From contig CAVZQP010000001.1 in assembly GCA_963777485.1 (NCBI GenBank), positions 1,364,001-1,428,000 of the forward strand: a DNA stretch of 64,000 bases. Reading direction: 5' to 3'. This document shows positions 33,605 to 42,624 of this stretch, piece by piece; position 1 is the stretch's first letter, and the number at the start of each line of letters is the position of its first letter. The position numbers were made by a program, and so were the translations under genes. The notes below the pieces were generated by a model. The model was given only the letters and a program-made list of their open reading frames with translations, was not told the origin of the DNA and searched no databases. Origin of the DNA: Bog-473 sp963777485 (GTDB lineage Bacteria > Actinomycetota > Acidimicrobiia > Acidimicrobiales > RAAP-2).

Positions 33605-34908
33605 GTCGCGGTCTCCTCGCGGCGCGCCGGCCCCGGGCCTCCGGCCGCTGCCGGGACCGCCTCACCGCCCCTCCGCCTGCCGATGCCCCGACCACCGTGG
33701 CGATGGCGGGGGCCGTAGGCCACGGGCCCCGCTTCCACTGCCGACGCCATCGCCGAACGGCGCCAGCGACCCCTCCGCACCTCGAGCGCCATCTCGCCGA
33801 TCAACAGCCACCCCACCAACAAGATGAACCAGAACGAGATGATCCGGTACAGCAGCACGGCGTCCGCCGTACTCGTCACGGGACCTCCGAACTCCACCAA
33901 TGCGATGGTGATCGAACCCTCGACCACCCCCAGGCCTCCGGGGGTGATCGGCAGCGTGGCCGCCAGCTGGCCCGCGCCATAGGCCAGCAACAACCCGCTC
34001 CAGGGGATCGGCGCGTGGATGGCGAGGAACATCATGGCGAAGCAGGCGCAATCCAAGAGCCAGTTGGTCGTCCCCCAGGCAATCACGCGCCCGATCTGGG
34101 TCCACGACAACCGCACCGCGGTCATCCACGCCATGATCTGGTCGATCTGCTCGGTGGTGTCGCCCCGCGGGCGGCCCGTCACCGCCACCGACAACCGCAA
34201 CGCGCCGGTCACGGCAGCGTGCAGGGGTCGCTCGTAGACGAAGAGGGATCCCACCGCCACCGCGACCGCGAACACCCCGATCAGGACTGGAACCAGGTCG
34301 AGGGAGGCCCCCGCGTCGGTCGCCAGGGCCAGGCCGATGATCGCCACCAACGACAGGCTCACCACGGCGGCGACCAACGTCCCCGCCAACGCCCACACCG
34401 CCAGGGTGTTGTCGGCGCCGAAGCGACGGAACCAGCGGAACCCGTAGACCGTCGCTACTGCGTTCCCGATCGGCAACGAATTCGTCAAGGCCTGCGAGCC
34501 GAACGTCAGCTTGAAGAGCGTCCACCACGGCGGCGGTAGGTGGCCCGCCCGCAACAGCTCTCGCTGCATCATCGCGAAGGAGGCGTACGAGAGGATCTCG
34601 GCGGCGAACGCGGGCGGCACCCACCACCAGTCCATGGTCTTGAAGACGTCGGCGAAGCCGGCAAGCTCTGAGCCCTTCGACGACAACACCCAGACGGCGA
34701 CGGCGACCAACGCGAAGCCGACGGCGATACGCACCGCCGGCCACGCCGCCACGACCCAGCGCGGCAGCCGCCGGCGACCCTCCTGTGCCCGGTCGTCCGC
34801 CCCGGCGGTGCCCCCCGCCAGTTCCGACGCCAGTTCCCCGACCGTGGAGCGCCCGTCGGACGAGGGGTCGACGGCCGGCGTCCCCTCCGCGCTTGCGCGC
34901 GTCGCCAC
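33601..34908 (-). CDS. Lysylphosphatidylglycerol synthase TM region (UPF0104)-family membrane protein
   Basis: This 435-residue protein has about eight to nine TM segments and the UPF0104 signature LPITPGGLGVVEGSI. It matches the flippase-like membrane part of MprF but lacks the aminoacyl-transfer domain. Such stand-alone proteins are thought to move lipids or lipid-linked sugars. The N-terminus (about 50 residues) and C-terminus are hydrophilic, the latter Arg/Gly-rich. It starts at GTG 34908, 58 bases from the HIT gene, and is followed by a coupled lipoprotein gene. The cargo is unknown. Confidence 0.87.
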   Translation of the reverse strand: MATRASAEGTPAVDPSSDGRSTVGELASELAGGTAGADDRAQEGRRRLPRWVVAAWPAVRIAVGFALVAVAVWVLSSKGSELAGFADVFKTMDWWWVPPAFAAEILSYASFAMMQRELLRAGHLPPPWWTLFKLTFGSQALTNSLPIGNAVATVYGFRWFRRFGADNTLAVWALAGTLVAAVVSLSLVAIIGLALATDAGASLDLVPVLIGVFAVAVAVGSLFVYERPLHAAVTGALRLSVAVTGRPRGDTTEQIDQIMAWMTAVRLSWTQIGRVIAWGTTNWLLDCACFAMMFLAIHAPIPWSGLLLAYGAGQLAATLPITPGGLGVVEGSITIALVEFGGPVTSTADAVLLYRIISFWFILLVGWLLIGEMALEVRRGRWRRSAMASAVEAGPVAYGPRHRHGGRGIGRRRGGEAVPAAAGGPGPARREETAT

Positions 34909-34966
34909 TCCACCGGTCCCGGCCGGGCCCGCAGCCGGCCCCGGGTCCGGCTCCCCCGTCGGTCCG

Positions 34967-35488
34967 CTACCCGGGCCAGGCGTCGGCGAGCCTCTTCCAG
35001 GACAGCTGCAGCGTCTCGGGCAGGACCCGTGTCTCGGCCACCGACGTCATGAAGTTGGTGTCACCCGACCAGCGCGGCAGCACGTGCAGGTGCAGGTGCC
35101 CGGGCAGGCCGGCCCCCGCCGCCCGTCCCAAGTTCGCGCCCATGTTCAGGCCGTCGGGATCGAAGGCCTTCTCTATGGCCGTCACCGAGTCCTGTGCCGC
35201 AGACCACAACTCGGCGGACTCACCCGCAGTCAACTCCGCCATCGGCCCGACGTGGCGCAGGGGCAACACGAGGACGTGGCCACTGGCGTAGGGGTACGCG
35301 TTCATGACGACGAAGGTCAGCTCGCCACGCCACACCACCAGGTTCTCCTCCGAAGGCGCACCGCTCTCGGCCAGGCGGCAGAACACGCACGCGGACTCGT
35401 CGTGCGGCAACCCCCCCGCACGCTCGCGCTCGGTCGCCTCGACGATGTACTCGCGCCGCCAGCCCGCCCAGAGATGCTCCAGGCTCAT
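34967..35488 (-). CDS. HIT-family nucleotide hydrolase/phosphorylase
   Basis: This 173-residue HIT protein has the histidine triad HLHLHVLPRW (His-x-His-x-His) and a zinc-type CVFCRL near residue 37. This is the form found in mycobacterial Rv2613c, a diadenosine tetraphosphate phosphorylase. It likely acts on dinucleoside polyphosphates. The ATG at 35488 overlaps the thrS stop in an ATGA quartet. The thrS-HIT pair, with pgsA-patA-pimA further on, follows the mycobacterial order. Confidence 0.93.
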   Translation of the reverse strand: MSLEHLWAGWRREYIVEATERERAGGLPHDESACVFCRLAESGAPSEENLVVWRGELTFVVMNAYPYASGHVLVLPLRHVGPMAELTAGESAELWSAAQDSVTAIEKAFDPDGLNMGANLGRAAGAGLPGHLHLHVLPRWSGDTNFMTSVAETRVLPETLQLSWKRLADAWPG

Positions 35489-37506
35489 GCCGCCCCGGAC
35501 GCCCCGGACGACTCAGGACCAGCCGCCGGCGCCCTGTCCTCCGGCAGTCCCCGCCGCGCCACTTCGTCCCGCACCTCGTCGAGGAACGACCGCAACGGCA
35601 CGTCGTGCTGCGGCTTGGGCCAGCCCCGCCGGTTCACCCCGACGGTCCCGCCGGCCACGTCATCGTCACCGACCACGAGCACGTAGGGAATCTTGGCCAA
35701 ACGGGCCCGCCGGATCAGCGCGCCCATCTTCTCGCCGCTGTCGTCGAGCTCGGCCCTCAGCCCCAACGCCTTGCACTCCGCGACCACTTCGGACGCATAC
35801 GAGACGTGCGCGTCGGTCACCGGGATCACCCGCACCTGCTCGGGGCACAGCCACGTCGGCAATGCCCCCGCGTAGTGCTCGATCAGGACAGCCATGAACC
35901 GCTCGACCGACCCGAACAGTGCGCGGTGGATCATGATCGGCCGGTGCCGCGCGTTGTCGGCGCCGACGTACTCCAGTCCGAAGCGCGCCGGCAGCTGGAA
36001 GTCGAGCTGCACGGTCGACATCTGCCACGTCCGCCCGATCGCGTCCTTGGCCTGCACCGAGATCTTCGGACCGTAGAACGCGCCGCCACCCTCGTCCATG
36101 ACCAGGTCCAGGCCCATCTCCAGAGCCGTACGACGCAGAGCCTCCGTCGCCACGTCCCACTCCGAGTCCGACCCCACGGCCTTCCCCGCCGGCTTCGTCG
36201 ACAGCTCCAGGTAGAAGTCGTTCAACCCGTAGTCGCGCAGCAGGTCCAACACGAACCGCAGCGTGCGGACCAACTCCGTATCCATCTGCTCGGGCGCACA
36301 GAAGATGTGGGCGTCGTCCATGGTCAGGCCGCGCACCCGGGTCAGGCCCTGCAGCACCCCGGACTTCTCATAGCGGTACACCGTGCCGAACTCGAAGAGC
36401 CGCATCGGCAGCTCCCGGTACGACCGCTGCCGGCTCCGGTACACCAAGATGTGGAAGGGGCAGTTCATCGGCTTGAGGTAGTACTCCGCCCCGCCGTCCA
36501 GCTCCATCGGCGGGAACATCCCCTCGGCGAACCAGTCCAGGTGGCCCGACTCCTCGAACAGCGCCGCCTTCGTGATGTGCGGCGAGTTCACGAAGTCGTA
36601 GCCCGACTCCACGTGGCGCTGGCGCGAGTAGTCCTCCATCAGCCGGCGGATCAACCCGCCCTTGGGGTGGAACACCGCCAGCCCGGACCCGATCTCGTCG
36701 GGGAACGAAAACAGGTCCAACTCGGCCCCGAGACGGCGATGGTCCCGCCGCTCCGCCTCCTCCAGCTGGTGTAGGTACGCGGCCAGCGCCTTCTCCGACT
36801 CCCAGGCCGTCCCGTAGATCCGCTGCAGCTGTTCGCGCTTTTCGTCGCCCCGCCAATAGGCGCCGGCGACCCGCATCAGCTTGAAGTGCCCCAACCGCCC
36901 GGTCGAGGGCACGTGCGGCCCCCGGCACAGGTCGATGAACGCGTCCGAGTTCCGGTAGGTCGACACCACTCCCCCGCCGCCGGCGTCGACCTCGTCCACG
37001 CCCGACCCGACCGCGGCGATGATCTCCTCTTTGAACGGCTGGTCGGCGAAGATCTCGAGGCCCTCTTCCAAGGTGTGCTCGTGCCGGACGAAGGGCTGGT
37101 CCTCCTTGATGATGTCCCGCATCTCCGCGTCGATCCGCTCGAGATCCTCCTCCGAGAAGTGCTCCCCGCCCGGCAGCTCGAAGTCGTAGTAGAAGCCGTT
37201 CTCGATCACCGGCCCGATGGCGTACTTGGCGCCGGGCCACAAACGCCGCACGGCCTGCGCCATGACGTGCGCAGTCGAATGCCGCAGCACCTCCCGCCCG
37301 GCGTCGCTCTCAGCGGTGACGATGGCGACCTGCTCGCCCCCGTGCAGCTCGGTGTCCAGGTCGACCTCCCGGCCGTCCACCACGGCGACGACCGCCGCCT
37401 TGGCCAGCCTCGAGCCGATCTCCCGTGCCAATCCGCCCGCCGTCGTGCCCTCGGCCAGCTCCTTGACAGAACCGTCAGGAAGGCCAACCGAGATGACGCC
37501 TGGCAT
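35485..37506 (-). CDS. thrS: Threonyl-tRNA synthetase
   Basis: This charges tRNA-Thr. The 673-residue class II synthetase has the N-terminal TGS domain and the editing domain with the zinc-like HSTAHVMAQAVRRLWP. The catalytic core has zinc Cys in KPMNCPFHILVYRSR, motif 2 in TRVRGLTMDDAHIF and motif 3 in RPIMIHRALFGSVERF. It ends with the anticodon-binding domain and a short Pro/Ala/Ser tail. AAAGGG lies seven bases before the ATG at 37506. No T-box structure was recognised in the 181 bases upstream. Confidence 0.97.
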   Translation of the reverse strand: MPGVISVGLPDGSVKELAEGTTAGGLAREIGSRLAKAAVVAVVDGREVDLDTELHGGEQVAIVTAESDAGREVLRHSTAHVMAQAVRRLWPGAKYAIGPVIENGFYYDFELPGGEHFSEEDLERIDAEMRDIIKEDQPFVRHEHTLEEGLEIFADQPFKEEIIAAVGSGVDEVDAGGGGVVSTYRNSDAFIDLCRGPHVPSTGRLGHFKLMRVAGAYWRGDEKREQLQRIYGTAWESEKALAAYLHQLEEAERRDHRRLGAELDLFSFPDEIGSGLAVFHPKGGLIRRLMEDYSRQRHVESGYDFVNSPHITKAALFEESGHLDWFAEGMFPPMELDGGAEYYLKPMNCPFHILVYRSRQRSYRELPMRLFEFGTVYRYEKSGVLQGLTRVRGLTMDDAHIFCAPEQMDTELVRTLRFVLDLLRDYGLNDFYLELSTKPAGKAVGSDSEWDVATEALRRTALEMGLDLVMDEGGGAFYGPKISVQAKDAIGRTWQMSTVQLDFQLPARFGLEYVGADNARHRPIMIHRALFGSVERFMAVLIEHYAGALPTWLCPEQVRVIPVTDAHVSYASEVVAECKALGLRAELDDSGEKMGALIRRARLAKIPYVLVVGDDDVAGGTVGVNRRGWPKPQHDVPLRSFLDEVRDEVARRGLPEDRAPAAGPESSGASGAA

Positions 37507-37687
37507 CGTGCACCCTTTCTTTCAGCCGAAGCCCGCGGAAGCGCAGGTCCGGACACCGATGTGAGCACCCAAGGCTACTTGACCCATTTCTGTTCCAGGC
37601 CACCCCGCCGGCCCGCCGGACCTGTTCCCGGGGCGGGCGGGTCATCGGCCTCGACCCGGAGATCAACATCTACCGCTGAGGCCGCTC

Positions 37688-39094
37688 CTACAGCTCCACC
37701 GTCACACTCGTGAAGAGTCCGGACGCCGTCAGCGTGTTGGCCACGCTCTGCACCGTCGCCTCGGTGCCCATGATCGTGATGTCATCGGTCGTCGGACCCG
37801 AGCCCGAACCGGTGTCGCTGTAGTCGGAGTTCCCGTTGCCCAAGAACGGGTTGATCACATCGGATAGCTGCGACGCGCTCGCTGACGGCGCTTCCACGGC
37901 CTCGATGATGTGGAACGTGTTGATCCAGCTCGGTAACGAAACGGGGTCGATCACCTGGAGGCCGGAGACGGGATCGATCCACTGGGCTGTGACGCCATAA
38001 CTGACCCCGTCGCTGTACACGAGCGCGTTCGCGCTGCCTACGAAGTCCTGGGCCGCCGACTGAAGGACGGGGAAGTCGAAGTCCCGCGCTTCGAGGAGGT
38101 GGCCGTCCTGCGGGTCCAGGACGACCGTCGGGGGCGTGTTGGCGTAGACGACGGCCCCGGTGTCCGGGTTGAGGGTGACCTGCTTCGGCATGGAGAACGC
38201 CGGGCCGGCCGTCCCCGAATGCGTGGTCGTCGTCCCGAGCGCTTCGATCCCGGGCAGGAGCGCCATCGTGTTCAACATCTCTTGGCCGAAGCCGGACCAC
38301 TGCCCCTTGACGGGGCCGACGAGAAGGTCGGTCAAACGGAGAAACCCGACCAGACGAGACGGCTCACCGGACGCGTAGTTGTCGATCACGCGGATCCCCG
38401 TCGTGCCGTCTTGAAGCTGCGTCACGAGCGTTGCCGGATCGTGAGTGATATTCGAGACGTCGATCGGCCCCACCGGCGTTCCCCCACCCCCGTACGCTGC
38501 TTCGAGTCCTGCCGCGCACCCCGTCGCGGGCTGATTGGCCGGCGTCGTCGTCAACCCGATGGTCTGCCAGGCCTGGGCGTTGGCCGGAGTGTCAAAGGTG
38601 ACGGTGCCGAATTGCTGGGACGAGCAGACGGCACCGGTGGGGTTGGACCAGTCCCCGATGGTGACCGGGATGTTCGCCGTGGCGCCGATGGGCGCCGTCT
38701 TCGTCCCGCTGTTCACATTGGCCGACAATTCACCCTGGAGCTGGTACTGGTACCACTGGCCTGCGCCCAGGGGCGGGACCGGCTGCGCAGCGTCGGCGAG
38801 ACGGGCGATCTCGGCAGCTGCAGCGGGTGATCCGGGGATCTTGGCCGACGGTGCAACGAGCAGGACGGCGGCGGCGCTGACTGCTGCAACACACGTCACG
38901 CCGATCCCCCATCGCAGCCGACGCCGCGTCCGCCGACGTGGTCGCGTCCGATGCGCCGCGTTTCCTCGATCCTTGGACGGCGATAGCTCGAGCGCGATTG
39001 CCTCTTCGAGTACGGACCGAGCGACCTCAAGGTCGGTCGCGGATCCGTCCGGATCAGTCATGAAGTCGCGGACGAGTTCGATTTCAGTCTTCAT
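37688..39094 (-). CDS. Probable membrane-bound anti-sigma-type partner (CU044_5270-like)
   Basis: This 468-residue single-pass protein has a cytoplasmic N-terminus of about 80 residues, one TM segment near 82-103, and a large extracytoplasmic beta-rich domain. The first 40 residues are acidic, as expected for binding a sigma factor. Its ATG at 39094 overlaps the ECF sigma stop as ATGA, which is the main reason for calling it the sigma partner. No zinc-finger HxxxCxxC motif is present, so it is not a ZAS anti-sigma. It could instead be a substrate or target of the sigma regulon. Confidence 0.75.
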   Translation of the reverse strand: MKTEIELVRDFMTDPDGSATDLEVARSVLEEAIALELSPSKDRGNAAHRTRPRRRTRRRLRWGIGVTCVAAVSAAAVLLVAPSAKIPGSPAAAAEIARLADAAQPVPPLGAGQWYQYQLQGELSANVNSGTKTAPIGATANIPVTIGDWSNPTGAVCSSQQFGTVTFDTPANAQAWQTIGLTTTPANQPATGCAAGLEAAYGGGGTPVGPIDVSNITHDPATLVTQLQDGTTGIRVIDNYASGEPSRLVGFLRLTDLLVGPVKGQWSGFGQEMLNTMALLPGIEALGTTTTHSGTAGPAFSMPKQVTLNPDTGAVVYANTPPTVVLDPQDGHLLEARDFDFPVLQSAAQDFVGSANALVYSDGVSYGVTAQWIDPVSGLQVIDPVSLPSWINTFHIIEAVEAPSASASQLSDVINPFLGNGNSDYSDTGSGSGPTTDDITIMGTEATVQSVANTLTASGLFTSVTVEL

Positions 39095-39714
39095 TCGTCT
39101 CCCTTGACGCCGATGGGGATCTCTTCTGTCGGCGGGTCCCCGTCGAGGTATTGCCACGAGCCGCCCAGGAGTTCGCGGAGTCGCTCCCGTGTGCGGGACA
39201 TGCGTGATCGAACGGTGCCGACCGGAATCCCCAGCGCGACAGCGACCTCGTCGTACGTGAATCCGGGCCCGGCGATCAGCAGGAGGACGTCGAGATGCGC
39301 GTCGTCGAGTTGGGCCAGGGCGTGTGAAACCGCTCCTTCTTGCGATGCGAAGAACGCGCTCGATGTCGCCTGGTCACTGTGGTCGGGCGCAGTCGCATCA
39401 CCGATGCCGGCCGAGCTCCTCGACTGGCGCCGGCCCTCGGATCTCCAGAAGTGTCGGGAGTGGTTGGTCGCGATGCCGAACAGCCAGGGCCGGGCGTCAG
39501 CGCGGCTGAGGTCGTAGCTGCGCCGCGAGTGGAATGCCGTGACGAAGGTCTCGCCGAGGAGGTCCTCAGCATGTTGGGGACCGACGCGCTTCACCAAATA
39601 CCGGTGAATCGGTCCGGCGTGACGCTCGAAGAGTGCGGCGAACGCGTGCGGGGACGTCAGCGACAGCTCGATTTGCCGCCCATCGGTTTCCCCGGGCTGA
39701 TCACCGCCCCCCAT
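39091..39714 (-). CDS. ECF-family RNA polymerase sigma factor
   Basis: This 207-residue alternative sigma factor has only regions 2 and 4. Region 2 contains LVKRVGPQHAEDLLGETFVTAF and the aromatic DARPWLFGIATNHSRHFWR. Region 4 contains LLIAGPGFTYDEVAVALGIPVGTVRSRMSRTRERL. A Ser/Gly/Asp-rich linker joins them. The ATG at 39714 is preceded by an in-frame TTG that I do not use. It is coupled to the membrane protein downstream. The promoter it recognises cannot be told from this window. Confidence 0.93.
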   Translation of the reverse strand: MGGGDQPGETDGRQIELSLTSPHAFAALFERHAGPIHRYLVKRVGPQHAEDLLGETFVTAFHSRRSYDLSRADARPWLFGIATNHSRHFWRSEGRRQSRSSAGIGDATAPDHSDQATSSAFFASQEGAVSHALAQLDDAHLDVLLLIAGPGFTYDEVAVALGIPVGTVRSRMSRTRERLRELLGGSWQYLDGDPPTEEIPIGVKGDE

Positions 39715-39786
39715 CAATCAAGTATTTCCCGCGGTCGCAAGGACGGTTCCACGGGACGCCCCGGCTTCCGGCCAACGGCCGACGTG

Positions 39787-40911
39787 CTACAGCTGAATCC
39801 CCAGCAACGCGGCCCCCTCGGCCACCGACCGCCCCGCCGACGCCTCGGCGTCCAGCACCGCCAGCGCCTCCGGTGTGTCCAGGTCCTCGCTCAGCGCCGC
39901 CCGCGCCGCATCCAGCCCGGCCGATCCGTCGCCGGACCCGGCGGCGCTCCGCCACAGCGCCAGCCGCGCCGCCGCCGCCGGCATGTCCGCATCCGTTCGC
40001 CAGTCCCAGTCGTTCCGGTAGTGGTGCGCCAACAACGCCAGCCGCACCGCCGCCGGGTCCCACTCCTTGCACAGGTCGCCCACGAACACGAGGTTCCCGA
40101 GCGACTTCGACATCTTCGTCCCGTCCAAACCCACCAATCCGACGTGGAACCACAGCCGGACGAACGGCTGGCCGGTCACCGACTCGGTCTGCGCCGTCTC
40201 GCACTCATGATGCGGGAACACCAGATCACGGCCACCGCCGTGGATGTCGATCGTCTCCCCGAGCTCCCGCAACACCAGCGCCGAGCACTCGATGTGCCAG
40301 CCCGGCCGCCCCGGCCCCCAACGCGACTCCCAAGCCGGCTCGTCGGGCAGCGACGGCTGCCACAGCACGAAGTCCAATGGATTCCGCTTCGCGGGGTCCT
40401 CGGGCTTCCCACCATGCTCCGCCGCCAGCTCCAGCATCCGCGATCGATCGAACCCACTCACCGAGCCGAACGCACCGAACGTGGTCACGTCGAAGTAGAC
40501 CGAGCCGCCCGACTCGTACGCGAACCCACGCTCCAGCGCCACCCCGATCAACGACAGGATCTCGGAGATAGCAGACGTCGCCCGCGGCTCGCTCCACACC
40601 GGCAGCAAATTCAACAAGGCCATCTCGGCGTCGAAACGCGCCATCTCCTCCGCGGCCAGGTCCAAATAGTGGACCCCCAATTCCCGGGCCTTCCGCAAGA
40701 TGTCGTCGTCGACGTCCGTCACGTTCCGCACACACCGGGTCTCGTGCCCCAGGTCCTGCAGGACCCGCTGCAGCATGTCGAAGTAGACGTACACAGCGGC
40801 ATGACCCAAGTGCGCCGCGTCGTAGGGCGTGATGCCGCACGAGTACATCGTCACCAGCGGCCCCGGCTCGAAAGCCACCACCTCCCGGCGCGCCGTGTCG
40901 TAGAGCCGCAC
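39787..40911 (-). CDS. mshC: L-cysteine:1D-myo-inosityl 2-amino-2-deoxy-glucopyranoside ligase MshC
   Basis: MshC joins cysteine to GlcN-inositol in mycothiol synthesis. It is a shortened cysteinyl-tRNA synthetase paralogue of 374 residues. It has the zinc Cys and HIGH-like site in SCGITPYDAAHLGHA, WHIECSALVL, GGGRDLVFPHHE and the KMSKS loop GTKMSKSLGN. The wording SCGITPYDAAHLGHA and the short end without a tRNA-binding domain separate it from CysS. The GTG at 40911 follows the npdG stop by 19 bases. Presence of this gene implies a mycothiol-producing actinobacterium. Confidence 0.93.
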   Translation of the reverse strand: MRLYDTARREVVAFEPGPLVTMYSCGITPYDAAHLGHAAVYVYFDMLQRVLQDLGHETRCVRNVTDVDDDILRKARELGVHYLDLAAEEMARFDAEMALLNLLPVWSEPRATSAISEILSLIGVALERGFAYESGGSVYFDVTTFGAFGSVSGFDRSRMLELAAEHGGKPEDPAKRNPLDFVLWQPSLPDEPAWESRWGPGRPGWHIECSALVLRELGETIDIHGGGRDLVFPHHECETAQTESVTGQPFVRLWFHVGLVGLDGTKMSKSLGNLVFVGDLCKEWDPAAVRLALLAHHYRNDWDWRTDADMPAAAARLALWRSAAGSGDGSAGLDAARAALSEDLDTPEALAVLDAEASAGRSVAEGAALLGIQL

Positions 40912-40930
40912 CCCCGAAACCCCGAGCGGA

Positions 40931-41581
40931 CTAGATCCCGGCCAGCCGCAACGTCGAGTGCGCCTTGTGCCGGATGTTCAACGTGATACAGACCGCGGTG
41001 AACGCCTCGATCGCGGCGGCCTGGTTCAGGCTCCCAGCGTCGAGCGGCCGCAGCCCGCGTATCTGCTCGATCAGGCCCACGGTGGCAGCCGTCGCCTCCG
41101 GGTGGTCCGAACACACCAGCACGTCAGCTTCCAACCCCGATTCGAGGTTCTCCATTTCCGAAGCGGGCAAATGGTGGAAGGCCGCAGCCACCAACGACCC
41201 CGGCAGTGCCGCCTGGACGGCCGCCGCCACGGAGCCCCGGGGCGGGATGAGCGCCAGCATCTCGCGGCCCTCCTTCACCAGGGCATTCGCCATGGAGATG
41301 ACCACCTTGCCCGCCAACGGCTCGCGCAGCGCCCGCACCGTCGTCACCACGCCGTCCCACGGCGTCGCCACGACGACGAGCTCGGCCGCCGCCGCACCGG
41401 CATTGTCGGCGCCCTCGAGCAGATCCGCCAGCGAGGGCGCCCTCTCCCTCATCTCACCGACGATCTGGGCAGCCCGCTCCGCGTCGCGCGAGCCGACCGT
41501 GACCCGGATGCCGGCCTCGGCGAGCCGGACCGCCAACCCGCGCCCAGCCGGACCGGTCCCTCCGAGGATTCCGACGTTCAT
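40931..41581 (-). CDS. npdG: F420H2:NADP oxidoreductase NpdG
   Basis: NpdG moves hydride between coenzyme F420 and NADP. The 216-residue protein starts with the Rossmann loop MNVGILGGTGPAGRGLA, then VTVGSRDAERAAQI for NADP. It shows the family's VVVATPWDGVV and SMANAL segments and the terminal helix with LNQAAAIEAFTAVCITLN. It implies that the cell makes F420. Its ATG (41581-41579) shares the palindrome CATG with the ATG of the divergent enoyl reductase gene if the longer start of that gene is used. Confidence 0.92.
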   Translation of the reverse strand: MNVGILGGTGPAGRGLAVRLAEAGIRVTVGSRDAERAAQIVGEMRERAPSLADLLEGADNAGAAAAELVVVATPWDGVVTTVRALREPLAGKVVISMANALVKEGREMLALIPPRGSVAAAVQAALPGSLVAAAFHHLPASEMENLESGLEADVLVCSDHPEATAATVGLIEQIRGLRPLDAGSLNQAAAIEAFTAVCITLNIRHKAHSTLRLAGI

Positions 41582-42401
41582 GGCCACACCTTCGCATAAC
41601 CTCACTGGCCCAGTGGGACTCCTCGACGGCAAACGGCTCCTGATCACTGGCGTCCTGACCGATGCCTCGCTGGCCTTCGCCACCGCCAAGATGGCCCAGG
41701 AAGAGGGGGCGGAGATCATCCTTTCGGGCGCCGGCCGCGCCCTCAGCCTCACCCGGCGGACCGCGCGCAAGCTGCCGACTGAGCCCGACGTCCTCGAGAT
41801 CGACGTGACCTCCCCCGAACAGCTGACCGCTGCGGGCGGGGCGGTGGCCGAACGCTGGCCGCGCCTCGACGGCATCCTCCACGCCATCGGCTTCGCCCCT
41901 CCCGACTGCCTCGGCAACGGCATGTTCGCGGCCGGCTGGGACGACGTCTCGGTGGCGCTCAACATCTCCACCTACTCGCTGAAAGCCCTCGTCGAGGCTT
42001 TTCTCCCCCTTCTCGAGCGAGCCGGCGCCCACGGGGGCGCCTCGGTCGTCGGCCTCGACTTCGACGCCACCGTGGCCTGGCCCGTCTACGACTGGATGGG
42101 CGTGGCCAAGGCGGCGTTGGAGTCCCTCTCCCGGTACCTGGCCAAAGAGCTCGGCCCGAGGGGCATCCGCGTCAACCTCGTGGCGGCCGGTCCGGTGCGC
42201 ACGATGGCCGCCAAGTCGATCCCCGGTTTCTCCGCGTTCGAGGACACCTGGGGCGACAGGGCCCCGCTCGGGTGGGACATCCACGACGCCAGCGCCGTTG
42301 CCAAGGCCTGCGTGGCGCTCTTCAGCGACCTCTTCCCTATGACGACAGGAGAGATGATCCACGTCGACGGCGGGGTGCACGCCGTCGGCGGCTCGGCCTG
42401 A
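41580..42401 (+). CDS. fabI: NADH-dependent enoyl-ACP reductase, InhA-type FabI
   Basis: This catalyses the last reductive step of fatty acid elongation (FAS II). The short-chain dehydrogenase-fold protein is closest in pattern to mycobacterial InhA. It has GLLDGKRLLITGVLTDASLA, HAIGFAPP, GLDFDATVAWPVYDWMGVAKAA with the catalytic Tyr and Lys, and NLVAAGPVRTMA, ending in HVDGGVHAVGG. The ATG at 41580 gives 273 residues but overlaps the npdG start codon. A GTG at 41613 gives a start matching the InhA family (xGLLDG) and leaves 31 bases for a promoter, so I consider it at least as likely. Confidence 0.93.
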   Translation: MATPSHNLTGPVGLLDGKRLLITGVLTDASLAFATAKMAQEEGAEIILSGAGRALSLTRRTARKLPTEPDVLEIDVTSPEQLTAAGGAVAERWPRLDGILHAIGFAPPDCLGNGMFAAGWDDVSVALNISTYSLKALVEAFLPLLERAGAHGGASVVGLDFDATVAWPVYDWMGVAKAALESLSRYLAKELGPRGIRVNLVAAGPVRTMAAKSIPGFSAFEDTWGDRAPLGWDIHDASAVAKACVALFSDLFPMTTGEMIHVDGGVHAVGGSA

Positions 42402-42624
42402 CCGACCTCGCCGTCACCGGGGGTCCGGCTGCTCATCACCGGACCGTTACAGCAAAACCCCAGTTAGGGACGATCGTTCGTTCGAAAATTTGCACTTTCG
42501 GGCCAGGAAGTTGCCGTGGGCCGACAGTCCCCACCCTCTCGGATGTTTCCCTTCTTGTAGGGGCCTGTAGGGGACGGACAACAGCGCAACGGGCGGCGCT
42601 GCGAGGCGGTGGCAAGGGAGAGCC

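Noticed and set aside
37563..37679. Plus-strand frame ending GRVIGLDPEINIYR, looking like the tail of a real protein
   Set aside because: No start, no binding site, and the frame only continues as antisense to thrS. Probably chance.
37507..37687. T-box or other leader before thrS
   Set aside because: No T-box sequence or specifier hairpin could be recognised in the 181 bases.
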